A stretch of DNA of 64,000 bases from Bacillota bacterium (GCA_023416585.1 JAEZHM010000094.1:1-64000), one strand, 5' to 3'; shown: positions 24,068-33,566, numbered from the stretch's first letter. Notes: generated by a model from the letters alone, not told the origin. Program-made: numbers and translations.

Positions 24068-25045
24068 ATGATCCGAAATATCCCAGCGGCCATCAACACG
24101 TCAAAACCGCTCGGCCCTTCGCTTCCCCGCAAACTGTGGCGGCAGCGCTATCTGCTGATGATGACGGTTCCATTCATCATCTGGGCGATCGCGTTTCAAT
24201 ATCTGCCACTTCTTGGCTGGTCAATGGCGTTCCAGGATTTTAAGCTGAAGGCCAACATTATTGAGAGTTTTACGAATGCGCCGTTTGTGGGCCTGAAGCA
24301 CTTCAATCAGCTATGGTTCGAATTTTCAAGCCACGGCCGGTTCTATCTCGCGTTGCGCAACACCCTGGCCATGAGCCTCTTATCCCTTACCATCGGGTTC
24401 ATCATGCCGATTCTCTTCGCACTTTTTATCAACGAGCTTCGCAGGCCCATGTTTAAGCGCGTGGTGCAAACAGTATCGTATTTGCCGCACTTCATCTCCT
24501 GGGTGGTGGCGGCAGGCATGATTTCCACCATGCTCTCGTCGGAAGGCCCTGTGAACAACCTGCTGTTGTTCCTGGGTCTGGCCGAAACACGCACGCCTTT
24601 TCTGGCCGTCCCTCACTATTTCTGGGGTATCATCACGGCGGCGGATATCTGGAAGGAGATGGGCTGGAACGCAATCATCTTCCTGGCAGCCATCACGAGC
24701 ATCGATCCTACGTTGTACGAATCTGCATCCATCGACGGCGCGAACCGCTTCCACAAGATGCGATACATCACCCTGCCCAGCATCATGCCGGTCATCATTG
24801 TCATATTGGTCATGAACATCGGCTGGATCGTCAGCATCGGCTTTGAAAAGCAGTTCCTGCTGGGTTCCGACCTGGTGCGCTCCTATGCGGAGGTTCTGGA
24901 CACGTATGTACTGAACTACGGCATCGGTCAGGGACGCTACAGCTTCGCCACGGCCATCGGCATCTTCAAATCGGTGGTGTCCATCGTCCTTTTGATGCTG
25001 GCCAACTGGCTCGCCAGGCGCGCAGGGCAGGAGAGTGTGTTGTAA
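24068..25045 (+). CDS. Sugar ABC transporter permease, LplB type (second importer)
   Basis: A 325-residue permease with six predicted helices. The EAA-like loop is YESASIDGANRFHKMRYITLPSI. The first helix region, RYLLMMTVPFIIWAIAFQYLPLLGWSMAFQDF, matches the LplB group. It is the first gene of a LacI-controlled operon, in the order permease, permease, binding protein. GGAGA precedes the ATG, and the next gene starts 28 bp downstream. Confidence 0.9.
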   Translation: MIRNIPAAINTSKPLGPSLPRKLWRQRYLLMMTVPFIIWAIAFQYLPLLGWSMAFQDFKLKANIIESFTNAPFVGLKHFNQLWFEFSSHGRFYLALRNTLAMSLLSLTIGFIMPILFALFINELRRPMFKRVVQTVSYLPHFISWVVAAGMISTMLSSEGPVNNLLLFLGLAETRTPFLAVPHYFWGIITAADIWKEMGWNAIIFLAAITSIDPTLYESASIDGANRFHKMRYITLPSIMPVIIVILVMNIGWIVSIGFEKQFLLGSDLVRSYAEVLDTYVLNYGIGQGRYSFATAIGIFKSVVSIVLLMLANWLARRAGQESVL

Positions 25046-25073
25046 GGATGAATACACGCAAGGGAGTGGGAGC

Positions 25074-26000
25074 ATGAATTCGGTTGTAAAGCGGCGTCAC
25101 TTGGCGTTTCTTCAAGGAACGCTTGGCGAGAAGATATTTGACGTTTTTCTGTACATTTTCATGATTGCGGTGCTGATCGCCACGCTGTTTCCCTTCTTAA
25201 ACGCCGTGGCCATCGCGTTCAACCAGTCGTCGGATGCTATGAAAGGCGGCATCGGCATATGGCCTCGGGTGCCCACGTTACAGAACTTTCAACCTTTGAC
25301 CCGTTTCCCGGGGCTGGGCCAGGGCATGTTTATTTCCGCGCTGCGTACCGTCATTGGAACGGTCGCCAGCGTATTGTGCACCAGCATGCTGGCGTATGCC
25401 ATCAGCCGCAAGGACTTTATTTTAAGGCGCTTCACCACACTGCTGTTTCTTTTTACCATGTATATCGACTGTGGACTGATCCCCCATTTCATGGTGATCA
25501 GGATGTTCAGGCTCAACAACAACTTTTGGGTTTACATCATCCCCGGCCTGATCAGTGCCTACAACCTGATCGTCATGCGCAGCTTCATCGACCAGCTTCC
25601 CTACAGCCTTCAGGAATCTGCCTTTCTGGACGGCGCCAACGACTTTGTTATTTTCGCGCGGATCGTGATGCCGCTTTGCACGCCGGTCATCGCCACCATC
25701 GCGCTGTTTTGCGCGGTAGGGCAATGGAACAGTTGGTTTGACACCTTCCTGTACGCGCCTTTTGAAGACTCCATCACCACGATGCAGTATGAACTGATGA
25801 AGGTATTAAGAAACGCTTCCGCTTCGGCAAATGCCGCCCACATGGATGCGGCAGGGCGCAGTGCTATGGCCAACAGCGTATCGCCCCTGTCGGTGCGCAT
25901 GACCATCACTGTGGTGTCCATCCTGCCAATCATCAGCGTGTACCCCTTTGTGCAAAAGTACTTCGTTACCGGCATCACGCTGGGCGCCGTGAAAAGCTGA
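25074..26000 (+). CDS. Sugar ABC transporter permease, YtcP/MalG type (second importer)
   Basis: A 308-residue permease. The start at 25074 follows GGGAGTGGGAGC; a longer frame to 25035 would overlap the previous gene and is not favoured. The EAA-like loop QESAFLDGANDFVIFARIVMPLC and the terminal YPFVQKYFVTGITLGAVKS are typical. It pairs with the upstream permease. Confidence 0.9.
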   Translation: MNSVVKRRHLAFLQGTLGEKIFDVFLYIFMIAVLIATLFPFLNAVAIAFNQSSDAMKGGIGIWPRVPTLQNFQPLTRFPGLGQGMFISALRTVIGTVASVLCTSMLAYAISRKDFILRRFTTLLFLFTMYIDCGLIPHFMVIRMFRLNNNFWVYIIPGLISAYNLIVMRSFIDQLPYSLQESAFLDGANDFVIFARIVMPLCTPVIATIALFCAVGQWNSWFDTFLYAPFEDSITTMQYELMKVLRNASASANAAHMDAAGRSAMANSVSPLSVRMTITVVSILPIISVYPFVQKYFVTGITLGAVKS

Positions 26001-26091
26001 AGCATTGATTTAGATAGATTGTAAAAGGCGCTTTGTATGGAAGCTTTGCCGCCGGCAAAACCGGGGCATGCAAATAAAGGGAGGTAAGACC

Positions 26092-27753
26092 ATGAAGAAG
26101 GCCCAAAAGATCTTGAGCCTGGTGGCAGTTTTGATGCTGCTCGTCGGCGCGTTCCCGGCTTTTGCTGAGAGCGCAAAGGATCCCGTCACTTTCACGATGT
26201 ATGTCGAAGACCCCATGGCTCACCGCATTGAGGAGAACTTCCAGGGCACTGTTTCCAAGAAGATCACCGCGGACACAGGCGTCACCCTCAAGTACCAGTT
26301 TGGCGTGGGCGACGTGTCCCAGCAGGTCACGCTGATGGTGGCTGACCGCAGCTTCCCGGACTTCGTATTCTCCCGGTCAAACCTGGCCACCTTCATGGCC
26401 GCCGACGCTTACATCGATATGGCTCCGCTGATCGAAGAATATGGGCCGAACATCAAGAAGCTGTACGGAAAATCCTTTGACAAGAACAAGGACGCCCAGG
26501 GGCGCATTTTCTACCTGGGCCAGGCTCCCATCAACGATACAAGGCTCCATTTTGACCCCGAGGACAGCTTTGAGCTGCAGCTGGCAGTGTTAAAGGAACT
26601 TAACTATCCCGAAATTCGCACGCTGGATCAGTTCGCCGATGCCATCCGCCAGTACAAGGCGAAGTACCCCGAAATCGACGGACAGCCCACCATCGGTCTG
26701 ACCTTGACCTGTGGCGAAGGCTGGCGCTACTACATCACCCTGATCAATCCCAGCATCCGCGCCACCGGCGGTCCGGATGACGGCAACTTCTTTGTGGACC
26801 CGGACACCAAGAAGGTTATTTACGCTTTTGCAAACCCCAAAATCAAGGAGTACTTCCGTTTCCTCAACGGGCTGTATGCCGAGGGGCTGCTGGATCCCGA
26901 CGCCTTCACCCAGACCCATGACGAGTACCTGGCCAAGGTTTCCAGCGGCCGCGTGCTAGCCCTGACCGATGCCAACTGGGAGTTCGAGGAGGCTGAAACC
27001 ACCCTGCGCTCCGACGGCAAGGAATGGCGCACTTACGCACGTTTCCCAGTAACCCTGAGCAAGGATATTCCCCACCAGGCCTACAGGCCTGACGCCTATA
27101 TCGTGACAAACGGCGTAGGCATCACCACCAATTGCAAAGACCCGGTTCGCGCCGTTCAGTTCCTGGATTACCTGTGCCGGGAAGAGATTCAGGTGATGAC
27201 CCACTGGGGCTTCGAAGGCGAAGACTGGCACATTGTGGATGGCAAGCGCAAACCCATCCGCGTCACCGAAGACGGAACGGACAGCATTGAGAACATCTTA
27301 AGAACCGGTATTGGCCTGACTGTCTATCCCTTCCCCGATGCCGGCCTCATGAAGGATAAGGATGGATACTGGATCTCGCCCAACTCTGACGACGATGCCC
27401 TCGTCGCCGCCTACACCACCGCTGCCAAAGAGGTGCTGGCTGGTTACGGCGTCCGTACCTGGCGGGAACTGTTCCCCAGACCCGAAACATTGAAGGAGTC
27501 CACCTGGGGCCAGGCTTGGCGCCTATGGGACGCCCTTCCCAAGGATGAGGAGTTCGGCATGCTCCACAATGAGTGCAACGCGTTGGCCGCCGAATACCTG
27601 GCCAAGGCTGCCAGCGCCGCGCCCGATCAGTTCGAGGCCGTATGGAATGAGTTCCAAACGCGCCTGAAAGATGCCGGCGTTGATCGCCTGGGAGAATTGG
27701 CCACCGAGCTTCTCAAGACAATTGACGGAAAGGTTGCCCCAGTATACGAATAG
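26092..27753 (+). CDS. Sugar ABC transporter substrate-binding protein, no lipobox (second importer)
   Basis: A 553-residue solute-binding protein. The start at 26092 is set by GGAGG upstream. The signal peptide ends in PAFA before ES, and again there is no lipobox cysteine. It is the largest binding protein in the window and is the third gene of the operon. The mature part has the usual two-lobe pattern, with LMVADRSFPDFVFSRSN in lobe one and a YIVTNGVGITTNCKDPVRAVQFLDYL segment in lobe two. A strong hairpin follows the stop, before the GH4 gene. It probably binds an oligosaccharide; specificity unknown. Confidence 0.85.
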   Translation: MKKAQKILSLVAVLMLLVGAFPAFAESAKDPVTFTMYVEDPMAHRIEENFQGTVSKKITADTGVTLKYQFGVGDVSQQVTLMVADRSFPDFVFSRSNLATFMAADAYIDMAPLIEEYGPNIKKLYGKSFDKNKDAQGRIFYLGQAPINDTRLHFDPEDSFELQLAVLKELNYPEIRTLDQFADAIRQYKAKYPEIDGQPTIGLTLTCGEGWRYYITLINPSIRATGGPDDGNFFVDPDTKKVIYAFANPKIKEYFRFLNGLYAEGLLDPDAFTQTHDEYLAKVSSGRVLALTDANWEFEEAETTLRSDGKEWRTYARFPVTLSKDIPHQAYRPDAYIVTNGVGITTNCKDPVRAVQFLDYLCREEIQVMTHWGFEGEDWHIVDGKRKPIRVTEDGTDSIENILRTGIGLTVYPFPDAGLMKDKDGYWISPNSDDDALVAAYTTAAKEVLAGYGVRTWRELFPRPETLKESTWGQAWRLWDALPKDEEFGMLHNECNALAAEYLAKAASAAPDQFEAVWNEFQTRLKDAGVDRLGELATELLKTIDGKVAPVYE

Positions 27754-27790
27754 CAAAAGCTTGATAAATTGGCCTTGCCACTTTGTCGAA

Positions 27791-27830
27791 AGCCGCACTC
27801 CGCCCTATGTTCGGGGTGCGGCTCTTTCTT
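27791..27830 (+). terminator. Terminator or attenuator between binding protein and GH4 genes
   Basis: A 12-bp stem (27791-27802 with 27812-27823), interrupted by a single G-T pair, is followed by CTTTCTT. It probably limits read-through into the GH4 and kinase genes. Confidence 0.75.
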
Positions 27831-27864
27831 AAAACATCACGCAAATATAACGGGGGATGAACCT

Positions 27865-29142
27865 ATGAGTGGACTGAAACTGACTGTCATCGGTGCGGGG
27901 AGCACCTATACACCGGAAATTGTGGAAGGGCTTATCAACCGGCGTGAGACGCTGCCGATGAAGACGCTGTGCTTCATGGACATTGATCGTGAGAAAATGG
28001 GCGTGGTAGCCGGCTTGGTCACCCGGATGCTTGATAAAGCGGGGTTCAAGGGCGAATTTCTCCAGACGGACGATCTGGGCCAAGCCCTGGATGGCGCCGA
28101 TTACGTAATCGCCCAAATCCGGGTGGGGGGTCTTGCTGCGCGCATACAGGACGAGAAGATCCCTCTTAAATATCACCTGCTCGGCCAGGAGACCACCGGC
28201 ATCGGGGGGTTCATGAAGGCGCTGCGCACCATAGGCCCTATCATGAACATCGCACGGGAGATGGAGAAGCGCTGCCCCAACGCCTGGTTCATCAACTTCT
28301 CCAACCCCTCTGGCATTCTGGCTGAGGCGGTGCTTAAGCATACCGGCATCAAGATGCTGGGCCTATGCAATTGCCCCATCAACATGCTTGCCAATATACG
28401 GGATGAGATGACCCATGGCAGCGACTTCGAATACGACTACGTGGGGCTGAACCATTTAAGCTGGATCACGTCGGTTCGGATGGATGGCCATGAATTGTTG
28501 ACACCCGGTGCGTTTTCTTTGGGCAAGGGCATGGCGAACATCCCGGACGTCGGCCTTAACGAGCCGCTTCTGCGCTCGGTGGGCGCGATTCCATCCAGCT
28601 ACCTTGGGTATTACTACAACCGCGAAGCACATATACAGGAATGCCTTTCCGCCAAGCGCAGCCGGGGCGAGGAGTGTCAAATTATCGAGAAGGAACTGCT
28701 TGCACAATACGCCGATCCGAATCTGGCGGAAAAACCTGAAGCGCTGTCCCGGCGCGGGGGTGCGTTGTATTCCACCGCCGCCGTGAACCTGATCAACTCC
28801 ATTGAAAACGATATTCAAGACGTACAGGTGGTCAATACAAAAAACCTGGGTGCGCTTGACTTTCTGGAGGACAGCGACGTGGTGGAGGTCCCCTGCGTTA
28901 TCGGCCGGGACGGAATAAAGCCCGTTTCACCCAAGGCTCCTGTCAATCAGCACATCATAGGCCTAACCCGTGCTGTGAAAGCATATGAAAAGCTGACGGT
29001 TCAGGCGGCACTGACGGGCGACCGCGATACGGCGCTTGCCGCACTTATCACCCATCCGCTGATCGGCGATTACGAACGAGCCTATGGTGCGCTTTCGGAA
29101 ATGCTTACGGCAAACAAGCCGTGGCTTGAGAACTTTTTTTGA
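27865..29142 (+). CDS. GH4 family 6-phospho-beta-glucosidase-like enzyme
   Basis: A 425-residue family 4 glycoside hydrolase, which cleaves glycosides by an NAD- and metal-dependent redox-elimination route. The start at 27865 follows GGGGGATG. The NAD-binding motif GAGSTYTP occupies residues 10-17. The metal-binding motif is C168-N-C-P with H197 in GLNHLSW. Within the family the CN-x-P form goes with 6-phospho-beta-glucosidases such as LicH/CelF, whereas other substrates show different motifs. It acts in the cytoplasm on a phosphorylated disaccharide. The kinase gene follows after 14 bp; together with the importer this suggests a PTS-free route to the phosphorylated substrate. Confidence 0.85.
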   Translation: MSGLKLTVIGAGSTYTPEIVEGLINRRETLPMKTLCFMDIDREKMGVVAGLVTRMLDKAGFKGEFLQTDDLGQALDGADYVIAQIRVGGLAARIQDEKIPLKYHLLGQETTGIGGFMKALRTIGPIMNIAREMEKRCPNAWFINFSNPSGILAEAVLKHTGIKMLGLCNCPINMLANIRDEMTHGSDFEYDYVGLNHLSWITSVRMDGHELLTPGAFSLGKGMANIPDVGLNEPLLRSVGAIPSSYLGYYYNREAHIQECLSAKRSRGEECQIIEKELLAQYADPNLAEKPEALSRRGGALYSTAAVNLINSIENDIQDVQVVNTKNLGALDFLEDSDVVEVPCVIGRDGIKPVSPKAPVNQHIIGLTRAVKAYEKLTVQAALTGDRDTALAALITHPLIGDYERAYGALSEMLTANKPWLENFF

Positions 29143-29156
29143 TGGGAGCATATAAT

Positions 29157-30140
29157 ATGGGCTCTTTTGTAATGGGTCTGGATGGAGGCAGCAGCAAAAG
29201 CCATCTTGCACTGTTTGACACGGCGGGCAAGCGTATCGATTTTGTATCCTGGGGCCCGCTGAACCATGAGGTCATGGACGGCGGATTTGAACAGCTTGAG
29301 CAGGAGCTTCATGATCTGATCCATCTGGCACTCGACCGCAATGGACTGCGCATGGCCGATTTGGCTCGCGGCGTCTTCGGCATGTCGGGCGCTGACACTA
29401 AAAAGCAGCACGCACAGATCACCGGGATCTATCAGCGCCTGGGCATTGATCACCCTGTGGTCATCAACGATGCCTTTTTGCCGATCAAAGCGGTGAGCAC
29501 CACAGGCTACGGCATTGGCGCCATCAATGGTTCAGGCTGCACCGTTGCCGGTATCGGAGCAGACGGCAGCACCCTTCAAATCGGCGGTTGCGGCGGCTTG
29601 ACGGGTGACTTAGGCGGCGGAAGCCAGCTTGGTCAAACTGTGGCGCGCACCGTTTATGCGAGCCTCTTCAAGGGTGGCCCGCAGACCCTACTTTGCGAGA
29701 TGCTGCAGAAGCGGTTGAATGTCAGCCGGGACGAGGACTTCCTCGACACGCTGATCGAGCAGCTGGAAAGCAGGGCCATAACGCTGTCCGACCTTAACCG
29801 GATGCTGTTTGAGGCCGCCAATCAGAGGGACGCGGTAGCCCTTCAATTGCTTCAGGAAACCGGCGAGGATAGTGCCATGGCGATAGGCGGCCTGCTTAAC
29901 AGACTGCCGTTCCCAAGCGATAAGCCTATAGACGTAGCGTTGGCCGGTTCAGTGTATGTCAAGGGTGGTAATCCCGCGCTGGTGGATGCACTAAAGAGCA
30001 AAGCGTCCCAACTGGCCGGCGGCCGGGCGCTGCGCTTTACAGTAACCACCCGTCCGCCTGTGATGGGTGCGATCGTGTGGGCGCTTAACGATTTATTGCC
30101 CGCCGAGCAGGCCATCGCGAGGGTGGCGGCGCAGTTTTAA
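29157..30140 (+). CDS. BadF/BadG-type sugar kinase (N-acetylglucosamine kinase-like)
   Basis: A 327-residue ATPase of the ASKHA superfamily, BadF/BadG/BcrA/BcrD branch, which includes N-acetylglucosamine kinases. The start at 29157 has GGGAG 8 bases upstream. The first phosphate loop MGLDGGSSKSH (D9-G10-G11) and the second GYGIGAINGSGCTVAG stretch, plus the GDLGGGSQLG motif, give the ATP-binding elements. It follows the GH4 gene in the same operon. It may phosphorylate the imported disaccharide, or the sugar released by GH4; the sequence alone does not decide. Confidence 0.85.
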   Translation: MGSFVMGLDGGSSKSHLALFDTAGKRIDFVSWGPLNHEVMDGGFEQLEQELHDLIHLALDRNGLRMADLARGVFGMSGADTKKQHAQITGIYQRLGIDHPVVINDAFLPIKAVSTTGYGIGAINGSGCTVAGIGADGSTLQIGGCGGLTGDLGGGSQLGQTVARTVYASLFKGGPQTLLCEMLQKRLNVSRDEDFLDTLIEQLESRAITLSDLNRMLFEAANQRDAVALQLLQETGEDSAMAIGGLLNRLPFPSDKPIDVALAGSVYVKGGNPALVDALKSKASQLAGGRALRFTVTTRPPVMGAIVWALNDLLPAEQAIARVAAQF

Positions 30141-30339
30141 GGAATTGATGGTGAAAGGACACTTACGGCAGCGCGATGAATCTTTGTCAGATTGTTGTGT
30201 CCTCCTGGGAACAATATTCCGTTTAAAGTGTGCATTCCTGTCTTTGGCATTGTAGCGGCTCCGCGTCTGTGTTAATATCCATGTATCCACCTTTTGATGT
30301 TTAGTATATGCCTGGAATGCAGATGAAGGAGACGATTCC

Positions 30340-30912
30340 ATGGACTTTGACGCTGGACAGGATGCAGGACTTAACAAAAAAAATCCATATATACAATGCC
30401 CCATATTTGAAACGGAGCATTTCACGCTGCGGCTGGTGTCTATGGACGATGCCGCCGCATTGCTCCATTGCTATTCCGATGTATTTGCACGCCCCTTCTT
30501 CAATTCCGACACCTGTACAGGCGACTTCTTTTTTGACACATACGATCAAATGAGCGTCTGCATCAAAGCATGGCTGGACTGCTATTCGAAGGAAGAATTT
30601 GTTAGGTTCTCGATCGTTGACAAGGGATCCAACCTAGCTGTCGGTACCATTGAAATGTTTGGAATGATTGGGAAATACAAAACAACAAGGGGCATACTCA
30701 GGCTTGATATCGCATCAAGCTATGAAAAAGCCTCTATCCTTCGCGAGCTGTTTTCCGTTTTCATAAACAGTTTCTTTGATCTGTTCGCCGTCCATCAAAT
30801 CGTGACAAAAGCTATACCGGAGGCGCTGGAAAGGGTCGATGCACTCAAGGGCCTAGGTTTTGTACCGTATGATTTTCCGGAACGCGAGCATTATTGGGTA
30901 TCGAGCCGGTGA
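30340..30912 (+). CDS. GNAT family acetyltransferase
   Basis: A 190-residue protein with the RimJ/RimL-like plan. It begins FETEHFTLRLVSMDDAAALLHCYSD, with FSIVDKGSNLAVGTIEMFG in the middle and a C-terminal DALKGLGFVPYDF element. The acetyl-CoA loop (R/Q-x-x-G-x-G/A) is degenerate, because TRGILRLDIASSYEKASI stands in its place, so activity is uncertain. It stands alone between carbohydrate genes. Substrate unknown. Confidence 0.75.
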   Translation: MDFDAGQDAGLNKKNPYIQCPIFETEHFTLRLVSMDDAAALLHCYSDVFARPFFNSDTCTGDFFFDTYDQMSVCIKAWLDCYSKEEFVRFSIVDKGSNLAVGTIEMFGMIGKYKTTRGILRLDIASSYEKASILRELFSVFINSFFDLFAVHQIVTKAIPEALERVDALKGLGFVPYDFPEREHYWVSSR

Positions 30913-31046
30913 TCCTTAAAGAATTTTCCGGCTTTACATGGGTCTTGATATCCCAACTCCGCGTACGTAAGATCTCCCCCAGATAAAGAACGATTGCTTT
31001 CGTCCCATGCAGCTTCCTCATCTTCCATGCGGAATTCAGGCAATAT

Positions 31047-31085
31047 AAACCGGCGGGTTCTTTAAACAACAAGACCCGCCGGTTT
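31047..31085 (-). terminator. Rho-independent terminator of the GH88 operon
   Basis: The arms AAACCGGCGGGTT and AACCCGCCGGTTT are nearly perfect inverted repeats (31047-31059 with 31073-31085, one unpaired step), downstream of the minus-strand GH88 stop at 31104. Confidence 0.75.
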
Positions 31086-31103
31086 ACATTACTTCTCTTT
31101 ACA

Positions 31104-32279
31104 TCATTCCAACCGCATAGATTCTCCTTTTTTGAGCAGCGGCCTCCAAAGAAGCCTCTCTTCCCCCTTCAGCCTGCGCATGGCCTCAAGGAAGAAATAG
31201 TCGCCGTAGTTCATGGCAATGTGACGGCCCGGCACATCATGATAAGCCGATGTGCACATGGTCAGGATGGCGGGCGTATCATGCGTCCAGTCGGAGCATT
31301 TTTCATCCATGGCCCGAAGCATCCGGATAGCCGCGTTGCGGTATCCCTGCGCCGCCGGATCATCTCCCAGGGCATTGGCCAGTTCCATAAGCCCGCAAGC
31401 CGCGATGCCGCCGGCACAATTGTCCTTTACATCCGGTTCAGCCGGCTGCTTGAAGTCCACCGGGGGAATATCGTCTCCCGGCAGGTTCTTCAAGAAATAA
31501 TCCGCCACGCCCCGGGCTGTATTCAAGAAGGTTTCATCCCCCGTATACACATGGCTCAGCATGAAACCGTACAGCGCCCAGGCCTGGCCTCGGGACCAGC
31601 TCGTTCCGGGTGCGTAGCCCTGGCCTGTTGGCGTATCTACTACTTTGCCCGTTTCGGGATCAAAGCAAACGATATGATGAGTGGAGCCGTCTTCACGTAT
31701 AAAGCAGCGCTGTACGGTCTTGGCATGATTCAGTGCAATCAGCCTGTACCTAGGGTCCCCCGTATATTCGCTGGCGAAGTGCAAAAGCGGCAGGTTCATC
31801 ATGGTGTCGATAATAGACCAGCCTTCCCGCCCTTTGCCGTTCCAGGCGCGTATGAAGCCGTTTGGGTTATACCTTCCTGCCAGCATATTGGCACAAAACA
31901 GCACACGGGTGAGGCTTTCCTTATTCCCGTCGACGGCATAATGCACACCGCTGTTAATCAGCCACATAAAGCCAACGTCGTGGTGCAGCGTCAGAACATC
32001 ACGCAGCGCCTCATCCATCAACTTTTCGGCGCGCTCAGCCTCCAGGCGGTAGCGTTCATCCCCCGTTTCCAAAAACATCTGCCACATTTCGGCCGGCCAG
32101 AAGCCGTTGGTCCACCAGGTAATGCCGGGCGTTGTCCATTCTCCGTTCTTCACGCTGTAAGGAATGCCATGCAGCTCCTGCGCTTTTTCCACGCCGTAGC
32201 GCATTTTTCCGTCCATTTTTTGAAGCACTTGGTCTGCCCATTGAAGGATCTGAATGTCAACCGGGGGCTGCTTCATCAC
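31104..32279 (-). CDS. GH88 unsaturated glucuronyl hydrolase
   Basis: A 391-residue (alpha/alpha)6-barrel enzyme of family GH88, which removes 4,5-unsaturated uronic acids from the non-reducing end of lyase-generated oligosaccharides. The two aspartates are visible: D101 in HHDVGFMW and D158 in SIIDTMMNLPLL. The motif SWSRGQAWALYG is at 227-238. No signal peptide, so it acts in the cytoplasm after import. It is downstream of a Gfo/Idh oxidoreductase on the same strand (83 bp gap), suggesting co-transcription. This argues that at least one nearby importer handles uronate-containing fragments. Confidence 0.9.
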   Translation of the reverse strand: MMKQPPVDIQILQWADQVLQKMDGKMRYGVEKAQELHGIPYSVKNGEWTTPGITWWTNGFWPAEMWQMFLETGDERYRLEAERAEKLMDEALRDVLTLHHDVGFMWLINSGVHYAVDGNKESLTRVLFCANMLAGRYNPNGFIRAWNGKGREGWSIIDTMMNLPLLHFASEYTGDPRYRLIALNHAKTVQRCFIREDGSTHHIVCFDPETGKVVDTPTGQGYAPGTSWSRGQAWALYGFMLSHVYTGDETFLNTARGVADYFLKNLPGDDIPPVDFKQPAEPDVKDNCAGGIAACGLMELANALGDDPAAQGYRNAAIRMLRAMDEKCSDWTHDTPAILTMCTSAYHDVPGRHIAMNYGDYFFLEAMRRLKGEERLLWRPLLKKGESMRLE

Positions 32280-32362
32280 ATAACGTCCTTTCTATGATGT
32301 ACTATATCCATTCACCGGGATATCCCGGATCAATCCACAACAAGGCCGAAGACACACCTGCC

Positions 32363-33334
32363 CTATTTCCCGTATATAGCAAACATCGTGTCAACGGTAT
32401 CCTGCACCTGCTTGGGTCCGATGGGCACATCACGGCCGTTTTTAAGTGCATCATAAAACTCGCGGATGCAGATCACATGGGCCGAACCCCAGTAATCCCG
32501 TGTCACAGGCAGTTCGCTTTTGTATTCAAAGTGCTCCTTCTCCCCGTTATTCCAGGATACAGAAAGCTCATCCATTTCCATGCGAACCGTTGCATTCTCA
32601 CAATCGATCTCCATCAAAACGGGTGAGTTTGAGCAATAAGCGGTGGTGGCATAGAACAATCCCGGCGCGTCTCCAAACGTCATGTAAGCTTCCACGGTAT
32701 CTTCCACGTCGATGATACCCTTCAAGTGATGGTTCGACAACTTGGCCTCAACATGTTGAGGCTTGCCCAGCATGTATACCATCAAATCCAGCGTGTGGAT
32801 CGCCTGGTTGATGAGCACACCGCCGCCCTCCGTATTTTGCTTTCCCCGCCAGCCGCTATCCGTATAGTATTCCTTGTTTCTTGACCAAGTGACGAAGGCC
32901 CGTGTTCCAAGAACCTTCCCCAAGCTGCCCCCAGCAAGCATCTCCCGAAGCTTTACAACGCTGCCGTTATACCTGTTTTGAAAGCACACACCAACACGAA
33001 CCTTTTGAGCTGCCTCCAAAAGGGAAGTCCACTGTTCACGATCGATAGCCGGCGGCTTTTCGCTGAAAACATGAATGCCGCCTGTGGCGGCCAATTGTGC
33101 CATGGGAACGTGCAAATAATGCGGCGTGCACAAATGCACCACGTCTATCTGCTCGTTTTCAAGCAGCTTCTCCATAGAGTTATACGCGCGAAGGCCATAA
33201 TTCTGCGCCATGCTTTCAGCGCGCTTGGAATCGATATCGGCGCATGCAACCAGGCTTACACCTGAAAGCTGCTTCAAGGCATAGGCATGTACAGGCGCGA
33301 CGGTCCCGCACCCGATAATAGCAGCATGAATCAT
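32363..33334 (-). CDS. Gfo/Idh/MocA family oxidoreductase (second)
   Basis: A 323-residue dehydrogenase. The start at 33334 begins the Rossmann fold directly (MIHAAIIGCGTVAPVH); a longer frame to 33394 adds 20 unsupported residues. The E92-K93-P94 signature and the AIHTLDLMVYMLG histidine-aspartate region are present. It shares only family-level resemblance with the oxidoreductase at 17833. It precedes GH88 and may act on the uronate or ring-opened product. Substrate unknown. Confidence 0.9.
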   Translation of the reverse strand: MIHAAIIGCGTVAPVHAYALKQLSGVSLVACADIDSKRAESMAQNYGLRAYNSMEKLLENEQIDVVHLCTPHYLHVPMAQLAATGGIHVFSEKPPAIDREQWTSLLEAAQKVRVGVCFQNRYNGSVVKLREMLAGGSLGKVLGTRAFVTWSRNKEYYTDSGWRGKQNTEGGGVLINQAIHTLDLMVYMLGKPQHVEAKLSNHHLKGIIDVEDTVEAYMTFGDAPGLFYATTAYCSNSPVLMEIDCENATVRMEMDELSVSWNNGEKEHFEYKSELPVTRDYWGSAHVICIREFYDALKNGRDVPIGPKQVQDTVDTMFAIYGK

Positions 33335-33566
33335 ATGTATCACAAGCCTTTCTGCTTTTGCAGGCGAAATTGAATATTCCTGAAATAAACGCAATATGCA
33401 GCCTGCTATCAGTAGTATAAGGCAAGAATGAAGGAAAAACCATTGCCGTCGTAACCTCCTTGATTGCCTTGCGCACCATCCATGGGCAAAAGCCAGTCAG
33501 CAGCGCAGAATCAAACACCTCTTGTCTGGAAAGAATGCAGGTATCATGAAAAAGGAGCGGATGCGG

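Noticed and set aside
30157..30205. Terminator after the BadF kinase gene
   Set aside because: AGGACAC and GTGTCCT can pair, but the loop is long and there is no T run.
31221..32297. Long plus-strand frame opposite GH88
   Set aside because: The minus strand encodes an intact GH88 with its catalytic aspartates; the plus frame has no known features.
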